This document shows, one piece after another, positions 54,301 through 63,496 of a DNA stretch of 64,000 nucleotides. This stretch comes from an uncultured Lachnospiraceae bacterium. GTDB lineage: Bacteria; Bacillota; Clostridia; Lachnospirales; Lachnospiraceae. Under the pieces are notes generated by a model, which saw nothing but the letters and a program-made list of their open reading frames with translations, made no database searches and was not told where the DNA came from. The stretch lies in the NCBI GenBank assembly GCA_948470335.1, contig CAOKOL010000001.1:62001-126000 (forward strand), in the 5' to 3' direction. How positions within the stretch are numbered: the stretch's first letter is position 1; every line of letters begins with the position of its first letter. The position numbers were made by a program, and so were the translations under genes.

Positions 54301-54864
54301 ATGTCACAGGTATTCGCACGATCAGACTTTTATACCGAAGATGATTATTATAATCTGCCGGAGAATGTCCGGGCGGAACTGATTAATGGGCAGTTTTATG
54401 ATATGGCGGCTCCCAGCAGGACGCATCAGGAAATATTAAATTTTTTGAATACGGAAATCAATATCCATCTTCGATCTAAAAATGGATCCTGTAAAATCTA
54501 TCCGGCTCCCTTTGCCGTCAAATTGTTCAATGACAGAAAAACTATTGTAGAACCTGATATCAGCGTCATCTGCGACCCGTACAAACTGACTGACCAAGGC
54601 TGTTCCGGAGCACCGGACTGGATCATAGAAATTATCTCCCCCAGCACTTCCAGCCATGATTACGTTTATAAGCTAAATTTATATGCAACAGCCGGGGTGA
54701 GAGAATACTGGATTGTTGATCCATTGGAAAAACGAATCCTTGTATATTATCTGGAAAAGACTCAATTTAAAATGACTTCCTATACCTTCCAAGACAAAAT
54801 AAAGGTCAATATCTATGACGATTTATGGATTAGCCTGCTGGAATTAAGGATACCGGGAACTTGA
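54301..54864 (+). CDS. Uma2-family PD-(D/E)XK nuclease-fold protein, copy 2
   Basis: 187 residues, roughly 85% identical by eye to copy 1 at 48095, with the same motifs EPDISVICDP, APDWIIEIISPSTSS and YKLNLYATAGVREYWIVD. About 30 bases before the start (CTTAACCCACGACGGAAAG to the ATG) are also shared. It has no XRE gene beside it. It lies 68 bases outside the right attachment repeat and converges on the DegT gene. Confidence 0.88.
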   Translation: MSQVFARSDFYTEDDYYNLPENVRAELINGQFYDMAAPSRTHQEILNFLNTEINIHLRSKNGSCKIYPAPFAVKLFNDRKTIVEPDISVICDPYKLTDQGCSGAPDWIIEIISPSTSSHDYVYKLNLYATAGVREYWIVDPLEKRILVYYLEKTQFKMTSYTFQDKIKVNIYDDLWISLLELRIPGT

Positions 54865-54905
54865 TAAGGAATCACCCGTTTTTCTATCTCTGTCCCTACA
54901 TGGCA

Positions 54906-56015
54906 TTATCCGCGAAAACTGTTGCAAGCGTCGATCACCCGTCCTGCTTCTTCATCGGTCAGCTCCGGATACATGGGCAGAGAGTTACAGTGTTCCGACA
55001 GATATTCCGCATTCGGACAATCGCCCTTTTGATATCCCAGCCCGGCATAGGCTTTCTGCAGGTGGCAGGGCACCGGATAATGCATATCACAGTAAATACC
55101 CGCTTCCTCCATATGAGCCATAAAGCGGTTCCGGTCAGGCGTGGTCACTACAAACAGGTGGAAAACTGACCGGGTATTGTCCGGATGGCGCTGCATGGTA
55201 ATCAGGGGGTTACGGATTTCGGCCAGATACCGGCCGCCGATCTCCCGCCGGCGTTTCGTCCACTGATCCAGATAGTTTAACGACACGCTGAGTACGGCTC
55301 CCTGCACGCCCTCCAGCCGCATATTGTACCCCACCTCATCATGGTAGTAACGCACATCGCAGCCCTGATTTTTCAGACGGTTGATATGGCGGATATACGC
55401 TTCATTGTCGGAAGTGACACAGCCGCCCTCCCCGAAAGCATACAAATTTTTGCCCGGATAAAAACTGAAACAGCCCATTTCCCCCAGACCGCCCACCATC
55501 CGGCCCTCATACAGCGCGCCGTGCGCCTGCGCACAGTCCTCCACCACATACAAACCATGGCGGTCCGCAATCTTCTTTACTTTTCCGAATTCAAAAGGCA
55601 GTCCGTACAAATGCACGCCGATAACCGCTTTTGTCCGTTCCGTAACCGCAGCTTCGATCCTGTCCGGATCCAGCTCCCAGGTATCCCCGGTACAGTCCAC
55701 GAACACCGGCGTCGCTCCCGTATAGGTTACACCCCAGGCCGTGGCAATATACGTATTGGCCGGCACAATCACCTCATCCCCCGGTCCGATTCCCAAAGCC
55801 GCCATGGCACAGTGCAGAGCCGAAGTTCCGTTATTCACCCCGGAACATGCCTTCACGCCGCAATAACGGGCAAATTCCTGCTCAAACCGGTCCGCGTAAG
55901 CTCCGCCGGAAAAGGCGGCGTCATCCAGTACTTTCTCAAACGCTTCCAGATACTCCTGCCTGTGATTTGCTATATTCCGTTTTAAGTCAATTCTGTTTAT
56001 TCTGTCTGCCATCAT
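54906..56015 (-). CDS. DegT/DnrJ/EryC1/StrS family sugar aminotransferase
   Basis: 369 residues. PLP enzyme that transaminates keto-sugar nucleotides for surface glycans. GVNNGTSALHCAMAALGIGP binds the cofactor phosphate, VEDCAQAHGALYEG has the cofactor-ring Asp, and the Schiff-base Lys is in FSFYPGKNLYAFGEGG. GGAGAG precedes the ATGATG start (ATG at 56027 is four codons earlier). Last gene of the four-gene glycan cluster. Confidence 0.92.
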   Translation of the reverse strand: MMADRINRIDLKRNIANHRQEYLEAFEKVLDDAAFSGGAYADRFEQEFARYCGVKACSGVNNGTSALHCAMAALGIGPGDEVIVPANTYIATAWGVTYTGATPVFVDCTGDTWELDPDRIEAAVTERTKAVIGVHLYGLPFEFGKVKKIADRHGLYVVEDCAQAHGALYEGRMVGGLGEMGCFSFYPGKNLYAFGEGGCVTSDNEAYIRHINRLKNQGCDVRYYHDEVGYNMRLEGVQGAVLSVSLNYLDQWTKRRREIGGRYLAEIRNPLITMQRHPDNTRSVFHLFVVTTPDRNRFMAHMEEAGIYCDMHYPVPCHLQKAYAGLGYQKGDCPNAEYLSEHCNSLPMYPELTDEEAGRVIDACNSFRG

Positions 56016-56028
56016 CGTTCTCTCCATC

Positions 56029-56934
56029 CTATTTTTTTAAAACATCCCTGAATATATAATGTTTGGAATGGGACGTGTTTTTTAAGATCTGGTCCAGATA
56101 TTTGGACACCACCGCCAGAATCGCAAAGATCCCGAAAAATCCGAAACTGATAAACATAATCGTGGATGTCCACCCCGGCGCAATCTCCTCAAACAGATAA
56201 GAAAGCACGCTGTAAACGCCGATACACAGCGAAATAACCAGAAAGAAAACCGCCGCCATAAACAGCAGCCGGATCACCACATCCGTATAGTAGATAAAAG
56301 TATCCAGCATCAGGCCGATATTGGTCAGGACGCCCCTGCGGTTGCGGTAGACCATATCCGTTTTCAGATAAGCACAGTTCAGCCCGGCGGATGCATAGGC
56401 CACATTCCGGTTCACGATATAATCCCCCATAGCCGCCACCTTATTCTGCGCCCGCCTGGAAGACAGAATGCAGACAGAGGAAGTCACCTCCTGCCCTGCC
56501 GGATACCGGAGACGGCCGTTCAGCAGCCGGTAAAAAACCCTGGACATGGCGCTGCTGTCCCGGGGCGTCAGGAATACAAAATCATTTCCCTGCTGACAGG
56601 TTTCATACATGTCGATCAGCAGGTTAAAGTCCAGCTCCACACTCAGATCCTCGATCTCAAAAACATAATCCCCGATAGCCGCGTCAATTCCCGCCATCAC
56701 CGCCTGAGGCAGCTTATGCCGCTGGGCCAGTTCCACAACGGTACACTTCATATCCAGGCTTTTCAGCACCTCGAGCGAATCGTCGCCGGAATGATTGTCC
56801 ACAAACACAAACTCATAATATTTAAAATGTTCCCGCAGCACCTGATCCAGCCTCCGGACCCGGTCGGGCAGAATATCCGCGTCATTGGAAATCACCGCCA
56901 CCAGGGATATATAATTCTCATACAAATATTTCAT
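56029..56934 (-). CDS. Family 2 glycosyltransferase with C-terminal membrane helices
   Basis: 301 residues. The catalytic GT-A domain covers about residues 1-205: SLVAVISNDADILPDRV, FVFVDNHSGDDSLEVL and a degenerate acidic DYVFEIEDLSVELDFN in place of the usual DxDL. Two hydrophobic helices (about 220-250 and 255-282) follow as in GtrB/DPM-type enzymes that charge polyprenyl phosphate. Ends 13 bases before the aminotransferase start. Confidence 0.8.
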   Translation of the reverse strand: MKYLYENYISLVAVISNDADILPDRVRRLDQVLREHFKYYEFVFVDNHSGDDSLEVLKSLDMKCTVVELAQRHKLPQAVMAGIDAAIGDYVFEIEDLSVELDFNLLIDMYETCQQGNDFVFLTPRDSSAMSRVFYRLLNGRLRYPAGQEVTSSVCILSSRRAQNKVAAMGDYIVNRNVAYASAGLNCAYLKTDMVYRNRRGVLTNIGLMLDTFIYYTDVVIRLLFMAAVFFLVISLCIGVYSVLSYLFEEIAPGWTSTIMFISFGFFGIFAILAVVSKYLDQILKNTSHSKHYIFRDVLKK

Positions 56935-57006
56935 AAACTGTCATACCCCGCTTCACACTTAAACATCCGCTTTTCCCCCTGCCCGCATATCACACGGAAA
57001 TATATT

Positions 57007-58128
57007 TTACAAAATCTCGTCCAGATCATACATCGTGTTGATTTTCCCGGAAAACACCGTATAAAAATCCGGGTCACTGCCATACTGCCGGATAATCGTC
57101 GGTCTGGAATCGTCAATCTCCGACGCTTTCAGAATCGGCTTTAACGTAAACAGGGATTTCACATAAGATATCTCTATATCCTCCTGAAGATACTTCCGGG
57201 CGATCTGGCACATTTCCCGAAATGCCGTCTCCGGCCGGGAAACACAGGTATTGCAGTTGGCTGCCTGCGCCGGCGTACAGTCCGGATGATCCTTCTGACA
57301 CGAAAATGTCGGCAGCGGGTCATAGCTGGTCATATGAGGCGTCCTGGATACGGTGGTGATCGAATGAAAGCCTGTCCGGCCAAAAGGCATCACCGAAAAA
57401 AAGGGCCCGTCCATCACGGTCAGTCCCACATTCCGCAGCCGCTCTGACACATGGCACAGGATCACCTCGCACAATTCATATTTGATCGGCAGCATCTCGT
57501 ACCCCATCATCCTGTGGATTTCATTGGTTCCCGCATAGGTGGCGTTCAGCACAAACGGCGCCTCAAAAGAACTGCCGTCCTTTAAGCAGACCCGGAATAG
57601 CCCGTCCTCCCGGCGAATCTCGTGAATGGGCACGCCCATAGCAAACCTGCATCCGGCTTTTTCCGCTTTCTCATACAGATGGCGGCTCAAAAGCCCTGCG
57701 TCAAAGCTGTGCTCCCGGGTGATAAAGGCCGCTTCCACAGTGCTGACATTGAAATATTTTTCCGTCAACATCCGCTCGCACCGTACATGAAGATTCGAAC
57801 AGAACTTCCCAAACTGCCGGGCATTGGTCCAACTGTACTCCCTGGCAATGGCATAAACCTGCTCAAACTCCGTGTTGACACATGCCTCGCCGAAGTCGTC
57901 CATAAACCTGGAAAAATAACCCGCCGATTTAAAAGCCGTGGTATAAGAGCGGGGATAATGGTATCCGTTATGCAGCCTGGCCTGATTGATATAGGAACCC
58001 CGCTGAAAGGGCTGACTCTCCAGATCAATCACCAGCGTCCTGCATCCCTTCTCTGCCAGGCGTCCGGCGGCATACAGCCCGTACATCCCCGCTCCCAGTA
58101 TGATTTTGTCATAATATTCCTTCGACAT
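57007..58128 (-). CDS. FAD-dependent oxidoreductase (DAO-like)
   Basis: 373 residues. The N-terminal Rossmann motif KIILGAGMYGLYAAGRLAEKG binds FAD, then RGSYINQARLHNGYHYPRSY and a FAD-binding C-terminal segment near PTIIRQYGSDPDFYTVFSGK. Resembles the glycine-oxidase/DAO superfamily and sits inside a glycan cluster, so it may oxidise a sugar or sugar acid. The start at 58128 has AAGGAG upstream. A CPAQAANCNTC-like cysteine group (CQKDHPDCTPAQAANCNTC) is notable. Substrate unknown. Confidence 0.75.
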   Translation of the reverse strand: MSKEYYDKIILGAGMYGLYAAGRLAEKGCRTLVIDLESQPFQRGSYINQARLHNGYHYPRSYTTAFKSAGYFSRFMDDFGEACVNTEFEQVYAIAREYSWTNARQFGKFCSNLHVRCERMLTEKYFNVSTVEAAFITREHSFDAGLLSRHLYEKAEKAGCRFAMGVPIHEIRREDGLFRVCLKDGSSFEAPFVLNATYAGTNEIHRMMGYEMLPIKYELCEVILCHVSERLRNVGLTVMDGPFFSVMPFGRTGFHSITTVSRTPHMTSYDPLPTFSCQKDHPDCTPAQAANCNTCVSRPETAFREMCQIARKYLQEDIEISYVKSLFTLKPILKASEIDDSRPTIIRQYGSDPDFYTVFSGKINTMYDLDEIL

Positions 58129-58282
58129 ATTGCACTCCTTACAGCCCCCTGTCACACATGACTGCTCATTCCGCCGGCAGCACGTTTCACGAAATAACCG
58201 CACCTGAACAGGCATTGTGACACCTTCTGCGGACAGGCTTTCCATATGCTATCCCTCACGGATGCCGGCCCGCAGCCGCAGG

Positions 58283-59005
58283 TCAGTACCGCATCTTTCT
58301 GACATCTTTCCGAAGGGCCGCAATTCGTTCCAGATAGTTTTTCACGGTGCTTCCCACATGAACTGAAGTATTGTAATCATCCTCCCAGATCACGGGAATC
58401 TCCCGAATCGGCATACCCAGACGGTCAGCCCGCAGCAAAAGCTCCGCACAGTAAAACCAGCCCGGATCCGTGCTGGATATCCCGGCCAGAATCTCTGCCG
58501 TCTCCTTCCTGAAAAACTGGAATCCGCACATGGTATCCCGCACATCCGTCCCGAAAGCCAGACGCACCAGAAGATCCAGTCCCCTGGAAGTCAGCTCCCG
58601 CAGCGGTTTTCTGCCTTTGATCACCGAGCGGCGATCCAGGCGGTTTCCTTTTACGATCTGCACCCAGGGATATTTCTCAAAAATTTTAATCACGGTCAGG
58701 AAATGCTTCAGCTTCGTGGAAAGATCCACATCCATATACCCCAGAATGTCACAGTCATTGTCCGCTATGGCAGCCTGAAATGCAACGCCGAACCCTTTTT
58801 CTTTCAGTGTGATGCACCTGACCCGGCTGTCAGAAGCCCGCAGTCTGTCACAGATCTCCGGTGTCCTGTCCGTGGAGCCATTGTCCACAATTGTCAGAAC
58901 ACAGTCTTCTATATGATGCTGGTCCAGAAATTTCAGCGTTGTTTTAATTCCCTTTTCCAGCCGTTTTTCTTCATCCAGAACCGGAAACGCGATATTGATT
59001 CTCAT
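58283..59005 (-). CDS. Family 2 glycosyltransferase
   Basis: 240 residues, GT-A fold: NIAFPVLDEEKRLEKGI, TIVDNGSTDRTPEICDRL, ILGYMDVDLSTKLKHF (DxD) and GFQFFRKETAEIL. Similar to dolichyl/undecaprenyl-phosphate sugar synthases but without membrane helices. The ATG at 59005 follows GGGAGGCCGCCGC. First gene of the cluster. Repeat copy C lies 29 bases upstream. Confidence 0.88.
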   Translation of the reverse strand: MRINIAFPVLDEEKRLEKGIKTTLKFLDQHHIEDCVLTIVDNGSTDRTPEICDRLRASDSRVRCITLKEKGFGVAFQAAIADNDCDILGYMDVDLSTKLKHFLTVIKIFEKYPWVQIVKGNRLDRRSVIKGRKPLRELTSRGLDLLVRLAFGTDVRDTMCGFQFFRKETAEILAGISSTDPGWFYCAELLLRADRLGMPIREIPVIWEDDYNTSVHVGSTVKNYLERIAALRKDVRKMRY

Positions 59006-59033
59006 GCGGCGGCCTCCCTGTCTTTTTTTATAA

Positions 59034-59103
59034 AGTTCCGCAACTCCCCTCCCAAGCCCCAGGAGGTCCGTTGCTGTTTTTTCATAAATCATTTAACACT
59101 ACC
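59034..59103 (-). repeat. Dispersed repeat, copy C (70 bp)
   Basis: On the minus strand, GTAGTGTTAAATGATTTATG through GGGGAGTTGCGGAACT. It matches both ends of copies A and B with about 55 bases missing from the middle. Basal stem GCAAC/GTTGC and inner CCTCC/GGGAGG. Lies directly before the glycosyltransferase ribosome site. Confidence 0.75.
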
Positions 59104-59193
59104 CATTTTTTCTTTCTACACCTTAGCACAATCGGCGAAGGTTTTCAAGTAAATTACCCGTCTGTCTTCACATTTAAAAACATTCTCAAAAGG

Positions 59194-60687
59194 TCACGGC
59201 ATCGTCTCCAGACACCGAAAGGAAACCAGCAGGTACTCCCGCTCATAGGCGTCGTCCAGGTCCAGAGAACACAGCTCGCAGATCCTGCCGATCCGGTACA
59301 CCAGCGTATTTTTATGCATAAACAGTTCCTGCGCCGTCAGCACCCGGTTTCTCTCACATCGCAGATAGGTTTTCAGAATATGATAAAAGCCGGTATTTTT
59401 CCGCCGGTCATAATCCAGAAGCCGGTTCAGCGCCGGATGAAGCGCCAGACAGCGGTACACCGGCCGGCCATTAAGGTCAGCCAGGTCTTCCAGGGCGCAT
59501 GCGTAATACTGCCGCTTCCCCCGGGCCAGACAGGCGCTGGCCTGGGCATACTGGTCCGCGGCATTCCGGATGCCGGGAAAAGGGTAGCTGCAGTAGCAGT
59601 CAAGCTTCATCGCTTCCGCCATTTTAAAGAACGCGTCCGGCGGCTCTACCCCAAAACGGTTCCTTTCGCCCTCATCTCCCGGCGGTTCTGCCGGCAGACA
59701 GCAGACAATCTCCCCTTCCTGCCGCTCATTCAGGCTGACATTCGCGTAAAACAGCCCGTTGGGAAAATATTTGCGCAGAGATTTCAGATGATACTCATAA
59801 GTAACCGGCGTGCCGTTCTCCTGCTTTAAGATGATAATCATGCAGTACTGCTCCGGGCTCCATCCCTGCATCTGATAAAAGGTGTGAAAACTGGAAGCAT
59901 CATGGCGCTTGCCCTGCAGAAAATCCTGCAAAAGACTCTGGGCCACCGAACCATGGTCTATGATTTCCTCATGGTTCGCCACCAGACAGAGGGCCCGTTT
60001 CAGACAGACGGCCATATGTCTGTGATACTGCTGAAATGGCGAATGGCTGATAATCGTAAGCTGCCCGGTGAGCCTGTGGGCGGAATTCTCCTGGCTGATC
60101 ATCATAGAATAGGGATACGTTTCCACATTGGACTCATAAAAGGTTTCGCATTCCCAGGTGCCGGACAATTTCTCCAGAAACTGGCCGGACTGCATGTTCA
60201 TCAGAGAAGAAAGGGACAGGGTTCCCAGGTTCCAGAAGTCATTCCAGTTCTGATTTATGCTCCCCACCGGATATTGTTTCGAAAAGGCGGTAATCTGCAG
60301 ACTCGTGGTGGTAAAAAACATAGGCCCGAAAATGTCTTTACAGGAATCAATAATCACCTGCTCCGGATTTTCCTTCTGAAAGGCAGACAGCATCTCCTGC
60401 TCCCAGTTCTGGTAAAAAGCAAAGGCATCCAGCAGTGAGTCAAAAACATCCTCCAGCTCATGGGTGCTCAGACTGATCACATCTTTTTTATGTACCAGAA
60501 GCACCTCGTTTGACTGAGAATTTTCGAAAAAATCCTTGTTTCTTCCCACATACAGATATTGGGGATTGGGCGCTTTCGCATACGTAAACAGGCGAACGGC
60601 GGAAATATCCGGTTCGTCTGAGATGATGGTTGAAATCGGATGATACTGTCTGATCCAGTGTTCGATGATAGCCATGCTCAGTTTCAT
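59194..60687 (-). CDS. PucR/CdaR-like transcriptional regulator
   Basis: 497 residues. A long sensory N-terminal part (about 1-300, GAF/GGDEF-like remnants), then the C-terminal PucR-type helix-turn-helix: TYLRCERNRVLTAQELFMHK, NTLVYRIGRICEL and LEYLL-like end. Such regulators usually activate an adjacent catabolic operon. The start at 60687 follows AAAGGAGT. It diverges from the URO-D-family genes across 149 bases. Confidence 0.82.
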   Translation of the reverse strand: MKLSMAIIEHWIRQYHPISTIISDEPDISAVRLFTYAKAPNPQYLYVGRNKDFFENSQSNEVLLVHKKDVISLSTHELEDVFDSLLDAFAFYQNWEQEMLSAFQKENPEQVIIDSCKDIFGPMFFTTTSLQITAFSKQYPVGSINQNWNDFWNLGTLSLSSLMNMQSGQFLEKLSGTWECETFYESNVETYPYSMMISQENSAHRLTGQLTIISHSPFQQYHRHMAVCLKRALCLVANHEEIIDHGSVAQSLLQDFLQGKRHDASSFHTFYQMQGWSPEQYCMIIILKQENGTPVTYEYHLKSLRKYFPNGLFYANVSLNERQEGEIVCCLPAEPPGDEGERNRFGVEPPDAFFKMAEAMKLDCYCSYPFPGIRNAADQYAQASACLARGKRQYYACALEDLADLNGRPVYRCLALHPALNRLLDYDRRKNTGFYHILKTYLRCERNRVLTAQELFMHKNTLVYRIGRICELCSLDLDDAYEREYLLVSFRCLETMP

Positions 60688-60836
60688 AGAGACTCCTTTT
60701 GTCCGCACAGACGAAAAACGGCCGTATTCACGGAAAAATCATATGTTATCTGGCCATATACTTTAAAAATCAATCCTATATACTAAATATAACTGATAAC
60801 CCAGAAAAATACAATATCAAAACAAGGAGAGGCGCC

Positions 60837-61522
60837 ATGGGAGAAAACTCAAAATTTGACGCAAGCTCAGGATGGTTTGCCAAAGATGTAAAAACCGTAA
60901 CCGACGAAACGCCGGCCGCGGAAAAGTTTAAAGAGAGAATCCGGCTGGTTGAAGACGCCAGGGAGCTGAAAGAACCAAAACGGATTCCCATCTGTACGAT
61001 GTTCGGCGCTCTCCCTTATAACCTGGAGGGTTCCTCCTACCGGGCAGCCATGTACGACTATCCCGCCGCCACGGAAGTACTGCCGAAATTTTCCAATGAA
61101 TGGACGGGTTTATGAGTCCCGCGCAGTATGAGAAAATCTACTGGAAGCCGCTGAAAAAATGTCTTATGGCGCTGATTGACATGGGCGTTACCCCTTACGT
61201 GTATACGGAAGGAAACTATCATACACGTCTGGAGCAGCTTACCGATGTCCCCAAAGGAAAGGTAATCTACCACTTTGAATCCGTGGATATGGCCAATGCG
61301 AAAAAGATTCTGGGCGGTACGGCGGCGATCAGCGGCAACCTGCCGATTTATCTGCCGGAACATGGAACAAAACAGCAGGTTATTGACGCGACCAAACAAC
61401 TGATTGATACATGTGCCCCCGGAGGCAGCTATATCTTTGACTTCAACGCCTGCATCGACAACGCGAAGCGTGAGAATCTGGAAACGGCATTTGAGACCGT
61501 CCGCCATTACGGAGCAAAATAG
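60837..61522 (+). pseudogene. URO-D-family methyltransferase-like gene, large internal deletion
   Basis: The first 75 or so codons (MGENSKFDASSGWFAKDVKT to YDYPAATEVL) join out of frame to the last 135 codons (DGFMSPAQYEKIYWKPLKKC to ENLETAFETVRHYGAK). The second part aligns with residues 275-409 of the intact gene that follows. About 200 codons are missing, with a frame change near 61100. The remaining part reads YTEGNYHTRLE where the intact paralogue has FCEGQYNTRLE. AAGGAGAGG precedes the ATG. Confidence 0.8.
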
Positions 61523-61570
61523 GGATATCCAGTTTCATTTATATAAAAAATTACATTTTAGGAGGTTATT

Positions 61571-62800
61571 ATGGAAAACAATTTACAGCAAAGACAGGCC
61601 AGAGTTGACGCCGCAGTGGCGCTGAAAGAAGGGGACCGTGTCCCTTTCGCCCCCAAGTTCGGTTACGGCGGATACGTACAGGCCGCGGGAATCAGCATGT
61701 GCGAAGGTCTGATGGATTTAAGAAACATGAAGCCGGGCGTTCAGAAAATACTGTCCAAGTACGATCTTGACTTATACTGGGGACCGGCTGCCTATCCGTC
61801 TAACGTCCTTGAAGTTTTAGATTCCGTAGCCATTAACTGGCCAAGCCCTGACGGACGTCTGGACCGGAACTCCGGTTATCAGATCAACGATATCACTTAC
61901 ATGGATATCGACGATTACGATGATTTTTTAAGAGACCCGTCTCACTTTATGATGACCAAGGTTTATCCCCGCAGGCATAAAAAATTAAAGGGACTTGCAA
62001 AGATGACTTTCCAGGATGTGGTAGAATTCGGACACTACGCTTCCATGGGCGCCTTTGCCGATCCCGAAGTAAGAGAAGCTTTAATCACACTGATGAGCGC
62101 CGGCGAGCAGGCGAATAAATGGATTGCCGCTCAGGGCGAACTGGCCGCTCTGGCTCTGGAACTGCAGACGCCGCTTGGATGTACGCTGGGCCAGAACGCG
62201 CCTTACGATATGCTTGCCGACAATCTGCGCGGATATATCAACGTGCCCATGGATTTGTTCGAGGAGCCTGAAAAAGTACTGGCCGCCATCGACTACTTCA
62301 CCACCCTTGCCCTTGAGAATGTACATGGACTGAAAGAAAAAGGGGTTCAGTATGTGTTCATGCCTTTACACGGCGGAACCGACATCATGATGAGCAATGC
62401 GGATTATGAGAAGTTCTACTGGCCGTCTCTGTACCGTGTGATGGAAGAAATCATTAACCTGGGAATGGTGCCTTACGTATTCTGCGAAGGACAGTACAAC
62501 ACCCGTCTGGAAATCCTGAAGCAGGTACCGAAGGGCAAATGCATCTACCTGTTTGAACAGGTTGACATCGCAAACGCCAAAAAGATCCTGGGCGATACCG
62601 CCTGCATCTGCGGCAATATTCCCACGGCAGACCTGATCTACGGCAAGAAGCAGGATATCATTGACAATACGAAGAAGATGCTGGACATCTGTGCGCCGGG
62701 CGGCGGATTTATGATGGACTGCTCCATCGTAATCGACCACTACAAAGAAGAAAACTTCGACGCATGGTACGAAACCACCCTGGAATACGGGAAATATTAA
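61571..62800 (+). CDS. URO-D superfamily protein, probable corrinoid-linked methyltransferase
   Basis: 409 residues, the URO-D/MtaA-type barrel. FMPLHGGTDIMM (His267), VPYVFCEGQYNTRLE (Cys305), CICGNIP (Cys347) and GGFMMDCSIVID (Cys383) are visible. In methylamine/methanol CoM methyltransferases Cys and His residues at such places bind zinc; assigning the same here is inference. True uroporphyrinogen decarboxylase is unlikely: no haem genes nearby, and the N-terminal Arg motifs differ. AGGAGG precedes the ATG. No corrinoid protein gene is in the window. Confidence 0.75.
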   Translation: MENNLQQRQARVDAAVALKEGDRVPFAPKFGYGGYVQAAGISMCEGLMDLRNMKPGVQKILSKYDLDLYWGPAAYPSNVLEVLDSVAINWPSPDGRLDRNSGYQINDITYMDIDDYDDFLRDPSHFMMTKVYPRRHKKLKGLAKMTFQDVVEFGHYASMGAFADPEVREALITLMSAGEQANKWIAAQGELAALALELQTPLGCTLGQNAPYDMLADNLRGYINVPMDLFEEPEKVLAAIDYFTTLALENVHGLKEKGVQYVFMPLHGGTDIMMSNADYEKFYWPSLYRVMEEIINLGMVPYVFCEGQYNTRLEILKQVPKGKCIYLFEQVDIANAKKILGDTACICGNIPTADLIYGKKQDIIDNTKKMLDICAPGGGFMMDCSIVIDHYKEENFDAWYETTLEYGKY

Positions 62801-62831
62801 TTGTGATTCTCTCCCCTTGCTTTTTAATACA

Positions 62832-62858
62832 TGCGCTGCCGCACTCCGCGGCAGCGCA
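62832..62858. other. Perfect 11-bp hairpin of unknown role
   Basis: TGCGCTGCCGC and GCGGCAGCGCA surround ACTCC. There is no T tract on either side, so it is not a standard terminator. It lies 30 bases after the URO-D-family gene and may protect the 3' end or weaken read-through to the DUF1097 gene. Confidence 0.4.
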
Positions 62859-62944
62859 TACCCATGTCAGGGGCTACATCCCCATACCCCATGGACAAAA
62901 TCAGCCGGCTGTCACGCCGGTAAAGAAAGGTCGGTAAATCAACA

Positions 62945-63496
62945 ATGAAAAAGGCAGATGAAGCCAGGCTTAAAAAGATCCACATGCTCACTTTAGCGTT
63001 TGCCATCGCGTTTCTGCCCCCGTTCTGGGCCGTGCTCAGCCCATATGTCGGGGTCAGAACGGGCGCCGTCGCTCTGATTGTCGCAGGCCTTTACGCGACA
63101 AACGGAAACCGGCGAAAAGACGCGGTAAAAATCACTCTGGGCTTCCTGCTTGGAGATCTCTTTTCCGTTACCGCCATATGGTTCATCGAAAACCTCCCGT
63201 TTTCGGCGGATATCAATACATATCTGATATTATTTGTACTCGGAGCGGCAGCGGTGCTCATAGGCGAAACGCTGCCCGGACTTGTCTTCACGCCGGCCCT
63301 GCTCTGCGGCTGGGCAATCGGCCTTACGATTATGGCGCCGCTTGGCACGTCCGCTATGGGAACCCTTCCGCTGCAAATCGCGGCAGCCATGGTCGCAGGC
63401 GTTCTGTATGTGGGCATAGGGGTGGATCTGTTTCAAAAATGGCTGGTGCGCCTCATAATCAAAGAGGATTCGGAAGACCCGTCCGACGCATCCTAA
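62945..63496 (+). CDS. DUF1097 family membrane protein
   Basis: 183 residues, about five membrane helices (LAFAIAFLPPFWAVLSPYVG, VGVRTGAVALIVAGLYATNG, then FVLGAAAVLIGETLPGLVFT and others). Related to E. coli YcdZ. Function not established; may be a small solute carrier or channel. Ribosome site weak (AAAGGTCGG further upstream). Same strand as the URO-D-family gene and probably co-transcribed. Confidence 0.75.
   Translation: MKKADEARLKKIHMLTLAFAIAFLPPFWAVLSPYVGVRTGAVALIVAGLYATNGNRRKDAVKITLGFLLGDLFSVTAIWFIENLPFSADINTYLILFVLGAAAVLIGETLPGLVFTPALLCGWAIGLTIMAPLGTSAMGTLPLQIAAAMVAGVLYVGIGVDLFQKWLVRLIIKEDSEDPSDAS

Noticed and set aside
61571..62800. Uroporphyrinogen decarboxylase (hemE)
   Set aside because: No haem-pathway neighbours and family details match the methyltransferase-like branch of the superfamily.
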